Positions 8,192 to 18,556 of a DNA stretch of 64,000 nucleotides are shown piece after piece. How positions within the stretch are numbered: position 1 is the first letter of the stretch; each line of letters opens with the position of its first letter. Source of the stretch: CATQHD01 sp965202675 (GTDB lineage: Bacteria > Actinomycetota > Acidimicrobiia > Spongiisociales > Spongiisociaceae); the NCBI GenBank assembly GCA_965202675.1, contig OZ241842.1:2542001-2606000 (forward strand), given 5' to 3'. A model generated the notes under the pieces. That model was given only the letters and a program-made list of their open reading frames with translations, had not been told where the DNA came from and ran no database searches. The translations under genes were made by a program, and so were the position numbers.

Positions 8192-8207
8192 GCGAACAAT
8201 TGTTCGC
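8192..8207. repeat. Perfect 16-bp palindrome in the higBA leader
   Basis: GCGAACAATTGTTCGC is an exact palindrome located about 20 bases downstream of the -10 box and 35 bases before the toxin start. It could be a second operator or a leader hairpin. Its flanks (GGG before, CCC after) extend the symmetry imperfectly. Confidence 0.5.
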
Positions 8208-8242
8208 CCCGAGGACCGATGGTAATCGCCAAGGAGGATGAG

Positions 8243-8520
8243 GTGATCATCACATTTCAACACGCAGGACTCAAGAAGGCCTATAAGCGTAATCAATACA
8301 GCAAAGTACCCTCTGATCAGGCAAAACGAATACGTGTTGCCTTGTCAGACCTTGACTCTGCCCGACGTATTACGGATATGGACCTACCCAGGTATCGATT
8401 ACACTCCCTGAAAGGAAGATGGAAGGATATTGGAGTATAAAGCTTTCCGCCAACTGGCGGATGGTCTTTCGGTTCGAAGGTGGAGATGCCTATGAAGTTG
8501 ATCTGATCGACTACCACTAA
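8243..8520 (+). pseudogene. higB: HigB/RelE-type toxin gene, frame-shifted
   Basis: A GTG at 8243, five bases after AAGGAGG, begins VIITFQHAGLKKAYKRNQ and runs in frame through DLPRYRLHSLKG. It then leaves the HigB alignment and stops at about 8440. The rest of the toxin, EGYWSIKLSANWRMVFRF and then EGGDAYEVDLIDYH, is encoded in the next frame up to the TAA at 8518-8520. The shift lies between 8417 and 8430. The total of 278 bases is one short of a 92-codon gene, the usual HigB size, so a single-base deletion explains it. Intact HigB toxins are ribosome-dependent mRNA endonucleases. This copy should be inactive unless translation slips or the base is an assembly error. The antitoxin follows 24 bases later. 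Confidence 0.8.
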
Positions 8521-8544
8521 GGGGGAAGAAGAAGGAGGTGAACG

Positions 8545-8850
8545 ATGATGAAGGCACCTTCGCATCCGGGCCTCAGCATCAAGGAGAACTGCTTGGTTCC
8601 CCTTGAGCTGAGCGTCACCGGAGCGGCGGACATACTCGGCGTTGCGCGGCATACCCTGTCGCGGGTGCTGAACGGGCGGGCGGCTGTCTCCCCTGAGATG
8701 GCCATCCGGTTCGAGAAGGCGGGATGGTCCAGTGCGGAGTTCTGGCTGCGGCGGCAGGCCGCCTACGACCTGGCGCAGGCCCGGCAGAACGAAGACCGCA
8801 TCGTCGTCGAGCGCCGCCGGCTGCCGGCAATCACTCCGCAGTCGGCCTGA
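8545..8850 (+). CDS. higA: HigA family antitoxin (XRE-type HTH)
   Basis: The 101-residue protein carries a helix-turn-helix in GAADILGVARHTLSRVLNGR (about residues 28-47), followed by AAVSPEMAIRFEKAGWSSAE. This is the standard HigA arrangement downstream of HigB. It starts six bases after AAGGAGG. HigA binds and neutralises the toxin and represses its own promoter, here presumably through the 7-bp inverted repeat at 8149-8166. The gene looks intact although its toxin partner is frame-shifted. Such solitary antitoxins can persist as regulators or as protection against related toxins. Confidence 0.88.
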   Translation: MMKAPSHPGLSIKENCLVPLELSVTGAADILGVARHTLSRVLNGRAAVSPEMAIRFEKAGWSSAEFWLRRQAAYDLAQARQNEDRIVVERRRLPAITPQSA

Positions 8851-8887
8851 AGCCCCGCCCCGGCGGCGGAGTCCGCCCGGCGGCCGC

Positions 8888-9778
8888 CTATGAAAGCGGG
8901 TAGGCCGCCGGGTCCGATTCGAAGGCGCGTTGGCAGCCGGCCGCGCAGAAGTAGACCGGCTCGCGGTTGCTTTCGCTGACGAAGCGGGCCGAGGCGATGT
9001 CCACCGACATGCCGCACACCGGGTCGACCGCCTGAGCCGGGAGATCCACCCGGACGACCTGCTTGCCCGCCCCCGCCGCCTTGAAAGCCACCAGCTCGGC
9101 CAGCACCGAGACCGCTATCTCCTCATGGGTCGTGGACCCCAGGTCGATCCCGGCGGGGGCGTGCACCCTGGCCAGGGCCTCGTCCGTCGCCCCCCGCTCC
9201 CGCAACCAGGAAACCACCGACGAGGCCCGCTTCTCGGAGGCCACCAATCCTACGTAGGACGCGGGGGTGGCCAGGGCCGACTCCAGGGCGGGTTCGTCGA
9301 AGTGGCCCTGCGTGGCCACCACGATGTAGGAGCGGTCGCCGGCCCGGCCGATGCCGCCGAGCGCGGAAACGGTTTCGACCCGCCAGCCGACCGCCTCGGC
9401 CAGCCGCCGCAGGGTCTCGGTCATCGGTGAGCCGCCGACGACCATCAGGTGGGGGGCGGGGAGGATCGGTTCCACGAACACCTCCATGGCGCCTTCGCTG
9501 TCGCAGGCCATCGCCACCTTGGCGACCTCCTGACGGTAGTCGTCCTCGCCCAGCATCAGCACCCGGGCGGCCCCGTCGCCCAGCGCCTCCAGCGCATGGC
9601 GGACCACCGTGGGGGCGGCGCAGGCACCCCCCAGCCAACCCTCCACCCTGCCGTCGGGGTGGATGATCGCCTTCGAACCGCCCTTGCCCGACGAAGGCCC
9701 CCGCACCCAGGTGACGGTGGCCAACGCGAACGGCCTGCCCGCCTCTTGGAGACGGGCCGCCTCGGTCAGCAGGCTCAT
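8888..9778 (-). CDS. XdhC/CoxI-type molybdenum-enzyme maturation protein fused to a YHS domain
   Basis: The 296-residue protein has an N-terminal XdhC_CoxI domain, with TVTWVRGPSSGKGGSKAI and the glycine-rich GWLGGACAAPTVVRHAL. A Rossmann-like XdhC_C domain follows around HLMVVGGSPMTETLRRLAEA (about 130-235). The C-terminal YHS domain carries VDPVCGMSVDIASARF and YFCAAGCQRAFESDP. XdhC proteins bind molybdenum cofactor and help insert or sulfurate it in xanthine-dehydrogenase-family enzymes. The YHS cysteines may bind a metal, possibly the copper of CO dehydrogenase, but that is inference. It is the last gene of the coxMSL cluster, 46 bases after coxL. Confidence 0.85.
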   Translation of the reverse strand: MSLLTEAARLQEAGRPFALATVTWVRGPSSGKGGSKAIIHPDGRVEGWLGGACAAPTVVRHALEALGDGAARVLMLGEDDYRQEVAKVAMACDSEGAMEVFVEPILPAPHLMVVGGSPMTETLRRLAEAVGWRVETVSALGGIGRAGDRSYIVVATQGHFDEPALESALATPASYVGLVASEKRASSVVSWLRERGATDEALARVHAPAGIDLGSTTHEEIAVSVLAELVAFKAAGAGKQVVRVDLPAQAVDPVCGMSVDIASARFVSESNREPVYFCAAGCQRAFESDPAAYPLS

Positions 9779-9824
9779 CGGCCTTCGCTCCTGAACCCCA
9801 CACGGCGCGGAAGCCCCGCCGGGG

Positions 9825-12197
<2,373 letters not shown>

Positions 12198-12198
12198 G

Positions 12199-12660
12199 TC
12201 AGCTCCCTTCTCCCCCGGCCGCCTGGATGGCCGCCACGATGTTCATGTATCCCGTGCACCGGCAGATGTTGCCGGATATCGCCCATCGGACTTCTTCGTC
12301 GGTGGGGTTCGGGTTGCTCTCGAGGAGCGAGGCGCCCACCAGCATCATGCCCGGAGTGCAGAAACCGCACTGCAAGCCGTGGTGCTGCTTGAACGCCGCC
12401 TGGACGGGATGGAGTTCCCCGTTCTGTGCGAGGCCCTCCACGGTGGTTACCTCCCGTCCGTCCGCCTGGACGGCGAACACGGTGCAGGACTTGACCGACC
12501 GGCCGTCCAGCAACACCGTGCAGGCCCCGCACGAAGTGGTGTCGCAGCCGATGTGGGTGCCGGTCATGCCGAGGTCGGTGCGGATGAAATCGACCAGCAG
12601 GCGGCGGGGTTCGACGTCTCTGGTCTCGCTGGTTCCGTTGATGGTGACGGTAATCTGCAT
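12199..12660 (-). CDS. coxS: Aerobic carbon monoxide dehydrogenase, small iron-sulfur subunit
   Basis: The 153-residue protein has two [2Fe-2S] sites. The plant-ferredoxin-type cluster uses Cys 39, 44, 47 and 59 (GCDTTSCGAC and later SC). The second cluster uses Cys 98, 101, 133 and 135 (QCGFCTPG and NICRCTGY). It relays electrons from the Mo-Cu site of CoxL to the FAD of CoxM. Its ATG overlaps the coxM stop by one base (TGATG) and coxL starts 2 bases after its end. This indicates tight translational coupling and equimolar synthesis. Confidence 0.96.
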   Translation of the reverse strand: MQITVTINGTSETRDVEPRRLLVDFIRTDLGMTGTHIGCDTTSCGACTVLLDGRSVKSCTVFAVQADGREVTTVEGLAQNGELHPVQAAFKQHHGLQCGFCTPGMMLVGASLLESNPNPTDEEVRWAISGNICRCTGYMNIVAAIQAAGGEGS

Positions 12661-13550
12661 CAGCTTTCCCCTCTCGCCTGTGACAATGCCGCCGCGAACC
12701 CGCGCCGGGTGTATTCGGCCACTACCGCCCGCTTGTAGGCGGCCGGGCCCCGCACGTCGCTTTCGGGTTCGCAGCTCCGGGCCGCTGTTTCGGCGGCCTC
12801 GGCGAACAGCTCCGGGCCGGGCGTCTGCCCCGCCATCATCGCCTCGGCTTCGGTCACCTTCAGGTTGTGATGATGGACCGAGGTAAGGGCCAGCCCCGCC
12901 TCGGCCACCTTGCCCGCTCCGTCGAGGACCAGGTGGGTTGCCACTCCTACGGTGGCGTAGTCGCCGATCTTGCGCTCCAGCTTGAGATAGGTCCCGCCGG
13001 AGGCGTTTTTGTGCTTGGGCACCCTCACTTCGGCGACCAGCTCGCCCGGCCGCAGCGAATTGGTGAAGGGGCCCGCCAAGAAGTCGGAAATCGGGATTAC
13101 CCGCTCCCTGTCCCTCCTCTTCCGGGCCGCCGACCGGACCACCACCGAGGCGCCCACTGCCAGCATGACCGAGTTCCAGTCGCCTTCGGGGTCACAGTGG
13201 GCCACCGAGCCGCACAGGGTGCCCCGGTTGCGCACCAGGGGGTCGGAAACCCACGGCGCCGCAGCCGCCATCGTTCCGTTGGCGTTCTTCACGAGATCAG
13301 AGGCGGCGGCGTCGGCGTGCCGGGCGAGGGCGCCGACGGCCAGGTAGCCGTTGGATTCGCGTATATAAGACAGCTCGGACAAGCCGTTGATGTCTATCAG
13401 ATGACCGGGCGCTGCCAGCCCGAGTTTCATCATGGGAATGAGGCTCTGGCCTCCGGCTAGAACCCGACCTTCGGCGCCTGCCTCCCCGAGGATCGCGAGG
13501 GCCTCGTCGAGGGTTCGCGGAGCCGAGTAGTCGAAAGCAGATGGATACAT
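12660..13550 (-). CDS. coxM: Aerobic carbon monoxide dehydrogenase, medium FAD subunit
   Basis: This 296-residue FAD-binding subunit has the two family motifs AGGQS at residues 32-36 and TLCGS at 111-115, both contacting FAD. The C-terminal CO_deh_flav_C domain covers roughly residues 180-285. It accepts electrons from CoxS and reduces quinone or another respiratory acceptor. The start follows AGGAGG, read on the minus strand upstream of 13550. It is the first gene of the coxMSL-XdhC operon, divergent from the PIG-L gene. No accessory coxDEFG AAA/VWA genes are present in the window, so maturation genes must lie elsewhere. Confidence 0.95.
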   Translation of the reverse strand: MYPSAFDYSAPRTLDEALAILGEAGAEGRVLAGGQSLIPMMKLGLAAPGHLIDINGLSELSYIRESNGYLAVGALARHADAAASDLVKNANGTMAAAAPWVSDPLVRNRGTLCGSVAHCDPEGDWNSVMLAVGASVVVRSAARKRRDRERVIPISDFLAGPFTNSLRPGELVAEVRVPKHKNASGGTYLKLERKIGDYATVGVATHLVLDGAGKVAEAGLALTSVHHHNLKVTEAEAMMAGQTPGPELFAEAAETAARSCEPESDVRGPAAYKRAVVAEYTRRGFAAALSQARGES

Positions 13551-13657
13551 CTACCCAGACCTCCTACGTTCGCTGCCGTCAATCCTATAGCATCGGCGGG
13601 CGGCGCGGGGGGAACACGGTTTTCATCGGAGTTGTTGCCGCGCGTAAGCTCGCCGGT

Positions 13658-14413
13658 GTGGTCGATTACCGCACCGAGCCGGACCGAAACACCCTCGACC
13701 TGGATCCGCCGCGCCGGGTGCTGGCCGTCGGGGCCCACCCCGACGACGCCGAGTTCGGGGCGGGCGCCGCCCTCGCCAAGTGGGCGGCGGGAGGCGCCCG
13801 GATCACCCTGCTGGTGCTCACCGACGGATCGAAAGGCGCCTGGGATCCGGCCGCCTCGCCCGGCGGGCTGGCGGTGAAGAGGGCGGAGGAACAGCGCCGG
13901 GCGGCCGAGGCGCTGGGGGTGGCCGAGACGGTCAACCTCGGCTATGCGGACGGCGAGCTGGAATACACGATGGCGCTGCGGGCAGAGATATGCGGGTGGA
14001 TCCGCCGCCGCCGGCCCGACGCGGTGCTGTCCCACGACCCCTGGCGGCGCTACATGCTGCATCCCGACCACCGCGCCGCCGGGTGGGCGGCGGTGGACGG
14101 GGTGGTGGCGGCGCGGGATCATCTCTTCTTTCCCGAGCAGCTGGGGCAGGGGGTCGACCATCACCGGCCGGGCGCTCTGTTGCTGTGGGCGGCGGACCGG
14201 CCCGATCACTGCGAGGACGTTGCGGGCTTCGTGGACCGCAAGGTAGAGGCCCTCCTGGCCCACTCCAGTCAGGCGGTTACCACCATGGACGGGGCAGGCC
14301 GGTCGGAGGAAGCCACCGAGGCGTTCCGGGCCGAGATGCACGACCGGGCGGCGGCGGCCGGCGCGGCCGCCGGTCTGGCGGCGGCGGAGGCCTTCAAAAG
14401 GATCACCCCCTAG
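13658..14413 (+). CDS. PIG-L family deacetylase
   Basis: The protein has the PIG-L metal-binding signature AVGAHPDDAEFGAG near its start and the second histidine motif LHPDHRAAG around residue 130. It is likely to be a zinc-dependent N-acetylglucosaminide or mycothiol-pathway-type deacetylase in the cytoplasm. The open frame extends upstream to an ATG at 13541, but that would overlap the coxM start and its SD. The GTG at 13658, giving VVDYRTEPDRNTLDLD and about 251 residues, is therefore preferred. The stop is followed directly by the ATG of the glycerate kinase gene, suggesting one operon. The substrate is not readable from the motif alone. Confidence 0.82.
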   Translation: MVDYRTEPDRNTLDLDPPRRVLAVGAHPDDAEFGAGAALAKWAAGGARITLLVLTDGSKGAWDPAASPGGLAVKRAEEQRRAAEALGVAETVNLGYADGELEYTMALRAEICGWIRRRRPDAVLSHDPWRRYMLHPDHRAAGWAAVDGVVAARDHLFFPEQLGQGVDHHRPGALLLWAADRPDHCEDVAGFVDRKVEALLAHSSQAVTTMDGAGRSEEATEAFRAEMHDRAAAAGAAAGLAAAEAFKRITP

Positions 14414-15712
14414 ATGGGCCTTGCCGCAGGGCAGCTGGAGCATCTCCGGCCGGCCGATCCCGATGCGGCGGGGCGGCTGCTGTCGGCGGCGGACGCGGCG
14501 TTGGAGGCGGTTGCGCCGGCCCGGCTGGTGCGCCGGGCGCTGGCCGGCGGCGAAGGCGGGATCCGGGCGGGCGGGGTGTTCGTTCCGGCGGAGAGGGCAG
14601 TGGTGCTGGCCTTCGGGAAGGCCGCCGTCGGTATGAGCCGGGGGGCCGGCCAGGCCCTGGGGCCGTTGATATCCAGGGGCTTGATCGTTTCTGGCGAGGC
14701 GGAGGGAGGCGCCCCCGGTTGGGCGGAGCGGATGGCGGCGGGCCATCCCCTTCCCGACCGGAGGAGCGTGCGGGCGGGGCGGGCGGCTCTGGCCCTGGCG
14801 GAGAGCGCGGCACCGGACGAGGTGTTGCTGTGTCTGGTGTCCGGCGGCGGCTCGGCGATGCTGGAAGTGCCCGCCGAGGGCTTGGAACTGGACGACATCC
14901 GGGATCTGAACGCCCGGCTGATCCGATCCGGTGCCCCCATCGAGGCGATCAACCGGGTGCGCCGGGAGGCGTCGCAGGTGAAGGGGGGCTGGCTGGCCGC
15001 CCGATGCCGGGGCCGGACGGTCACCCTGGTGATCTCCGATGCGGGCCGCGACCCGGCGGTGGTGGCCTCCGGCCCGACGGCGGCCCCTCCCGCCGGCGCG
15101 GGCGGGGGCGTCGGCGAGTTGCTGGACCGCTTCGGCGTGGCCGGGCGGGCGGCCGAACAGATACGGCGGCTCGAACAGATACGGCAGCCGGACCGTTCCC
15201 CGGCCGCCGGGGAAAGGCCGCCGGCGGGCCCGGCGCTGGTCCTGGCAGACTGCTTCACGGCGGGCGGGGCGGCGGTCCGCTGCCTGTTACAGGCGGGCCT
15301 CGAGGCAGAACTGGACCCGGATCCGCTGTACGGTCCGGTGTCCGAAGCGGTTGGGCGCGCCCTGGCCTCCACCCCCGAAGGAACGGCCCGGGTGCTGGTC
15401 GGGGAGGCCGCAGTGGAAGTAACCGGAAGCGGGCGGGGAGGGCGCAATCAGCACGCCGCCCTGACCGCCGCCCTGGAGATCGCCGGCGCCCCGCACCGTT
15501 TCCTGGCCTTCGGAACCGACGGGATCGACGGTCCCACCGACGCCGCCGGCGGATTGGTGGACGGCGGCATGGTTGCCCATCCCGGTCCGGCCCTTCGGCG
15601 CCTGGAAGCCTGCGACTCCTACCCCTATCTGGAAGCGGCGGGGGGTCTGTTGCGCACCGGCGGCACCGGCACCAACGTCGCCGACCTCTGGATAGTCGAC
15701 AAAACCGGCTGA
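14414..15712 (+). CDS. Glycerate 2-kinase, MOFRL/DUF4147 type
   Basis: The 432-residue protein has an N-terminal DUF4147 domain with AFGKAAVGMSRGAGQAL, the loop CLVSGGGSAMLEVPAEGL, and VRREASQVKGGWLA. The C-terminal MOFRL domain contains TGSGRGGRNQHAALTAAL and FGTDGIDGPTDAAGG. The family phosphorylates D-glycerate to 2-phosphoglycerate with ATP, feeding glyoxylate or serine-derived carbon into glycolysis. It starts immediately after the PIG-L stop codon. A D-hydroxyacid (glyoxylate/hydroxypyruvate-type) dehydrogenase encoded at 25337 could supply its substrate. Confidence 0.88.
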   Translation: MGLAAGQLEHLRPADPDAAGRLLSAADAALEAVAPARLVRRALAGGEGGIRAGGVFVPAERAVVLAFGKAAVGMSRGAGQALGPLISRGLIVSGEAEGGAPGWAERMAAGHPLPDRRSVRAGRAALALAESAAPDEVLLCLVSGGGSAMLEVPAEGLELDDIRDLNARLIRSGAPIEAINRVRREASQVKGGWLAARCRGRTVTLVISDAGRDPAVVASGPTAAPPAGAGGGVGELLDRFGVAGRAAEQIRRLEQIRQPDRSPAAGERPPAGPALVLADCFTAGGAAVRCLLQAGLEAELDPDPLYGPVSEAVGRALASTPEGTARVLVGEAAVEVTGSGRGGRNQHAALTAALEIAGAPHRFLAFGTDGIDGPTDAAGGLVDGGMVAHPGPALRRLEACDSYPYLEAAGGLLRTGGTGTNVADLWIVDKTG

Positions 15713-15751
15713 ACCGTCGCGGTCATGTATTGCTGCGCCCTGCCGCGATCC

Positions 15752-17095
15752 TTACATGCTCCGGTTCTCGAATGGGCTGCGGACCGCCGCGATCCCGGCT
15801 TGCTCGAGCAGGCGGCCCACTGCCAGCAACAGCTCCTCCTCCCACCAGGGAGCGATGAGCTGCACCGAAGGAGGCGGGATTCCCGGTTTGTTCAGCGGCA
15901 GGGCAAGGGCCGGGCAACCCAGATGGTTTACCAGGGCGGTATATCCGCTCAACGCCTCGCGGTAGAAAACCGGCCTTCCGTCGATGTCCATGTCGTCGAG
16001 GCCGATGGTCTTGCGGGGGTGGCCCACGGTGGGGGTGAGCAACAGGTGATAGTCCTCGAACAACCCCCGCGCCAGCTCCCGCATTCTCGCCCGCCGCCCC
16101 TCCGCCGCCCGGTGTTGGCTATGGGTTACCCGGATGGCGGCCCGCAGGCGCAGGGCCACATCCCCTCCGTAGGGCAAACCCTGTTCCAACCACTTCCGGT
16201 GGATGGGCGCCGTTTCGGCGCCCACGATGGTGAAGATGTTGCGGTCGGGCGTCAGTTCGGGGGCGGCAACCCGCTCCACCGCCGCCCCCAGGTCCGCCAG
16301 ATCGTCGCAGAAACGGTTGAAATGCCGCAGGGCGCCGCGGCCGGCGGGAACCTTTTCCAGCCAGGCAACGGGAACCGCGGCCCGCAGCTGCGAGAGCGGG
16401 ATTGCTCCGGCCGCAGGCGGACGGTCCGGCGGATCCGGGTCGGCCATCGCCCGGTAGAGAAGGCGGGCGTCTTCGACGCTGCGGGTCATCGGCCCCACCG
16501 TGTCCAGGGAAGGCGCCAGCGGAAACACGCCGTCCATCGGGATGCGCCCGTTGGTTACCTTCAGGCCGATGATGCCGCAGAGTGCGGCCGGAACCCGCAC
16601 CGAGCCGCCGGTGTCGGTGCCCAACGCGGCGGCGGCCGTCAGCCCGGCTACCGCGGCCGCCGAGCCGCCCGATGATCCGCCCGCCGACAGGGAGGTGTCC
16701 CACGGGTTGCGCACCGCCCCGAACCAGGGGTTTTCCGAGGAGAACCCGAACGCGAACTCATGCAGGTTGGTGCGGCCCATGACCACCGCCCCGGCTGCTT
16801 CCAGCCGGCGCACGGCGGCGGCCGAAGCCTGCGCCCGGCGGCGGTAGAAGGCCGACCCGGCCCTGGTTACCAGCCCGGCTTGGTCCAGCAGGTCCTTGAC
16901 CGCGATCGGCGCCCCGGCCAGCGCGCCGCCGGAACGGGCGTCGGGCAATCGGGGGGCGGCGTCGAGGGCGGCAAAAGCATTCAACCGGCGGTCGAGCCGC
17001 CCGGCTGCTTCCAGATGATGGTCCAACACCTCCCGGGGCGAGACCCGCCCCGCCCGCACCTCGGATGCCAGGCCGGAAACAGACCAACTCGTCAT
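15752..17095 (-). CDS. Amidase-signature family hydrolase
   Basis: The 447-residue protein carries the amidase-signature Ser-cisSer-Lys triad. The lysine is in APIAVKDLLDQAG near residue 70, and the glycine/serine-rich SAGGSSGGSAAAVAG lies near 140-155 with the nucleophilic Ser in TGGSVRVPAAL shortly after. Members hydrolyse amides such as allophanate, indoleacetamide or aryl acyl-amides; GatA is also related. No gatB or gatC is near, so a catabolic or detoxifying amidase is more likely than the tRNA amidotransferase. It is convergent with the glycerate kinase gene. Substrate unassigned. Confidence 0.85.
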   Translation of the reverse strand: MTSWSVSGLASEVRAGRVSPREVLDHHLEAAGRLDRRLNAFAALDAAPRLPDARSGGALAGAPIAVKDLLDQAGLVTRAGSAFYRRRAQASAAAVRRLEAAGAVVMGRTNLHEFAFGFSSENPWFGAVRNPWDTSLSAGGSSGGSAAAVAGLTAAAALGTDTGGSVRVPAALCGIIGLKVTNGRIPMDGVFPLAPSLDTVGPMTRSVEDARLLYRAMADPDPPDRPPAAGAIPLSQLRAAVPVAWLEKVPAGRGALRHFNRFCDDLADLGAAVERVAAPELTPDRNIFTIVGAETAPIHRKWLEQGLPYGGDVALRLRAAIRVTHSQHRAAEGRRARMRELARGLFEDYHLLLTPTVGHPRKTIGLDDMDIDGRPVFYREALSGYTALVNHLGCPALALPLNKPGIPPPSVQLIAPWWEEELLLAVGRLLEQAGIAAVRSPFENRSM

Positions 17096-17183
17096 CGCAG
17101 AAATCCTAAACCGCGCCGCGGCCGCAACCCCTGTCGAGGAGTCCGGGCGGTACGAGTTATCCGGACGGCTAGACTGATCCTAT

Positions 17184-17444
17184 ATGGGGAGCGAGAAGCG
17201 GGCGCGTCAGAAGGAAAGCCGCAGGGCTCGGTTGGAGGCCGAGCGGCGGATCGCCCAGCGCGTCAAATGGCGGCGGCGGGTGGTCTTGTGGTCGTTGATC
17301 GTCGTGCTGGCGGCGGGGGTGTTCCTGGTGGGCAACCTGATCACCGGCGGTGATCCGGAGCCGCCGCCGCCCGCAGTGACCGACACCACCCTCCCCGGCA
17401 CCCCCGTAATTCCTACCGACACCACCGCGCCCGTAGACGGGTAG
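17184..17444 (+). CDS. Small single-pass membrane protein of unknown function
   Basis: The 86-residue product has a strongly basic N-terminus (GSEKRARQKESRRARLEA), one membrane helix (VVLWSLIVVLAAGVFLVGNL, about residues 36-55) and a Pro/Thr-rich C-terminal tail. By the positive-inside rule the tail is external. The N-terminal half resembles the leader of actinobacterial membrane-anchored peptidyl-prolyl isomerases, but no isomerase domain follows, so it may be a stand-alone or truncated version. A TAGACT hexamer at 17170-17175 places the transcription start near the ATG, consistent with leaderless expression. Confidence 0.55.
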   Translation: MGSEKRARQKESRRARLEAERRIAQRVKWRRRVVLWSLIVVLAAGVFLVGNLITGGDPEPPPPAVTDTTLPGTPVIPTDTTAPVDG

Positions 17445-17545
17445 TTCCAAGGGATGAGTGCTTAATTTTCGCCGACCAACCGCAGAACACACGGGATACC
17501 AGCACCGCCCCAATTGCCGGAGGGCCAAGCTAAAGGATCATTTCG

Positions 17546-17576
17546 TTGTCATCCTGGTTATCATGTGCTTTATAAT
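17546..17576 (+). promoter_or_regulatory. Putative promoter in the AT-rich gap before the PHP gene
   Basis: TATAAT at 17571-17576 lies 19 bases after TTGTCA at 17546-17551, within an AT-rich island (17560-17610) that contrasts with the surrounding sequence. The gene start is 126 bases further on. A second possible -10, TAGATT at 17634-17639, sits inside a short element repeated elsewhere in the window. Confidence 0.4.
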
Positions 17577-17616
17577 TACTCTAAACTATGATTATATATC
17601 TTTTTAGTCATGGCAA

Positions 17617-17640
17617 CCTTGGAGCTACCCATCTAGATTC
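17617..17640 (+). repeat. 24-bp upstream element, copy 1 (second copy at 29577-29600)
   Basis: The element reads CCTTGGARCTACYC followed by ATCTAGAYTC. It matches the copy at 29577-29600 at 21 of 24 positions. Here it lies 61 bases before the PHP gene start; the other copy lies 51 bases before the Fe-S oxidoreductase start. It could be a shared promoter or regulator site. Confidence 0.5.
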
Positions 17641-17701
17641 CCTGGACCGCTGACGCGCCCGCTCCTATCCCGGTGCGGCTCGGCCGTTAGCCTTCCTTCG
17701 G

Positions 17702-18556
17702 ATGGCCGTTGACCTTCATGTCCACTCCACCGCCTCCGACGGCAGCGAGACCCCCTCGAAGGTGGTCGAGCTCGCGTCCGAGGCCGGGCTCACCGCGGTG
17801 GCCCTGACCGACCATGACACCCTGGAAGGCGTGGAGGAAGCCCGGGAGGAGGCCGACCGGCGGGGCATCGAGCTGATACCAGGGGTGGAGCTGTCCTGCG
17901 AATGGGACCGGGGCGGCCTGCACCTGGTGGTGTTGTTCCTGGAACCCGGCCCCGGCCCGCTGCAGGACCGCCTGGCGTCGTTCCGAGACTCCAGGGACCG
18001 CCGCAACCGGGTGGTGGCCGAGCGGCTGGCCGGCCTGGGTTTGGACATCAGCTACGAGGAGGTGGTGCACCAGGCCGGGGGCGGCAGCGTGGGGAGGCCC
18101 CACTTCGCGGAGGTGCTGCGGCGCAAGGGGTACGTTCCCGACATTTCCTCCGCCTTCGCCCGGTATCTGGGCGCGGGCGCCCCGGCCTACGCCGCCCGCC
18201 GGCTGCTCCGCCCCGAGGAGGCAATCGAGCTGGCCCGCCGGTCGGGAGGGGCGCCGGTAATCGCCCACCCCCATACGCTCGGCCTCGACCGCGCCGCCGA
18301 GTACGCCGCCTTCTTTAGCCGGATGGCGGCCCTCGGTCTGGCGGGGGTGGAGTGCTACTACAGCGAATACGACCCCCGGATGCGGCGGGAACTGGCGCGG
18401 GCGGTGGGCGCCCACGGTCTGTTTCCCTCCGGCGGCTCGGACTTCCACGGAGAATACAAACCCGGCCTGCGCGTCGGGGTGGGCCGGGGGGATCTGAGGG
18501 TTCCCGACCGGGTGCTGGAGGACCTGCGGGCCGCTCGGACGGAGCGGACCGGATGA
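17702..18556 (+). CDS. PHP-domain phosphoesterase (RNase AM/3',5'-nucleoside bisphosphatase-like)
   Basis: The 284-residue protein opens with DLHVHSTASDGSETPSKVVE, followed by ALTDHDTLEG, IELIPGVELSCEW, IAHPHTLG and GSDFHGE. These supply the His and Asp ligands of the trinuclear PHP metal centre. Relatives remove phosphate from nucleoside bisphosphates or trim 5' ends of RNA. The product is cytoplasmic. Its TGA overlaps the murJ start (ATGA at 18553-18556), so the two genes are translationally coupled. No good SD precedes the ATG. Confidence 0.86.
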   Translation: MAVDLHVHSTASDGSETPSKVVELASEAGLTAVALTDHDTLEGVEEAREEADRRGIELIPGVELSCEWDRGGLHLVVLFLEPGPGPLQDRLASFRDSRDRRNRVVAERLAGLGLDISYEEVVHQAGGGSVGRPHFAEVLRRKGYVPDISSAFARYLGAGAPAYAARRLLRPEEAIELARRSGGAPVIAHPHTLGLDRAAEYAAFFSRMAALGLAGVECYYSEYDPRMRRELARAVGAHGLFPSGGSDFHGEYKPGLRVGVGRGDLRVPDRVLEDLRAARTERTG

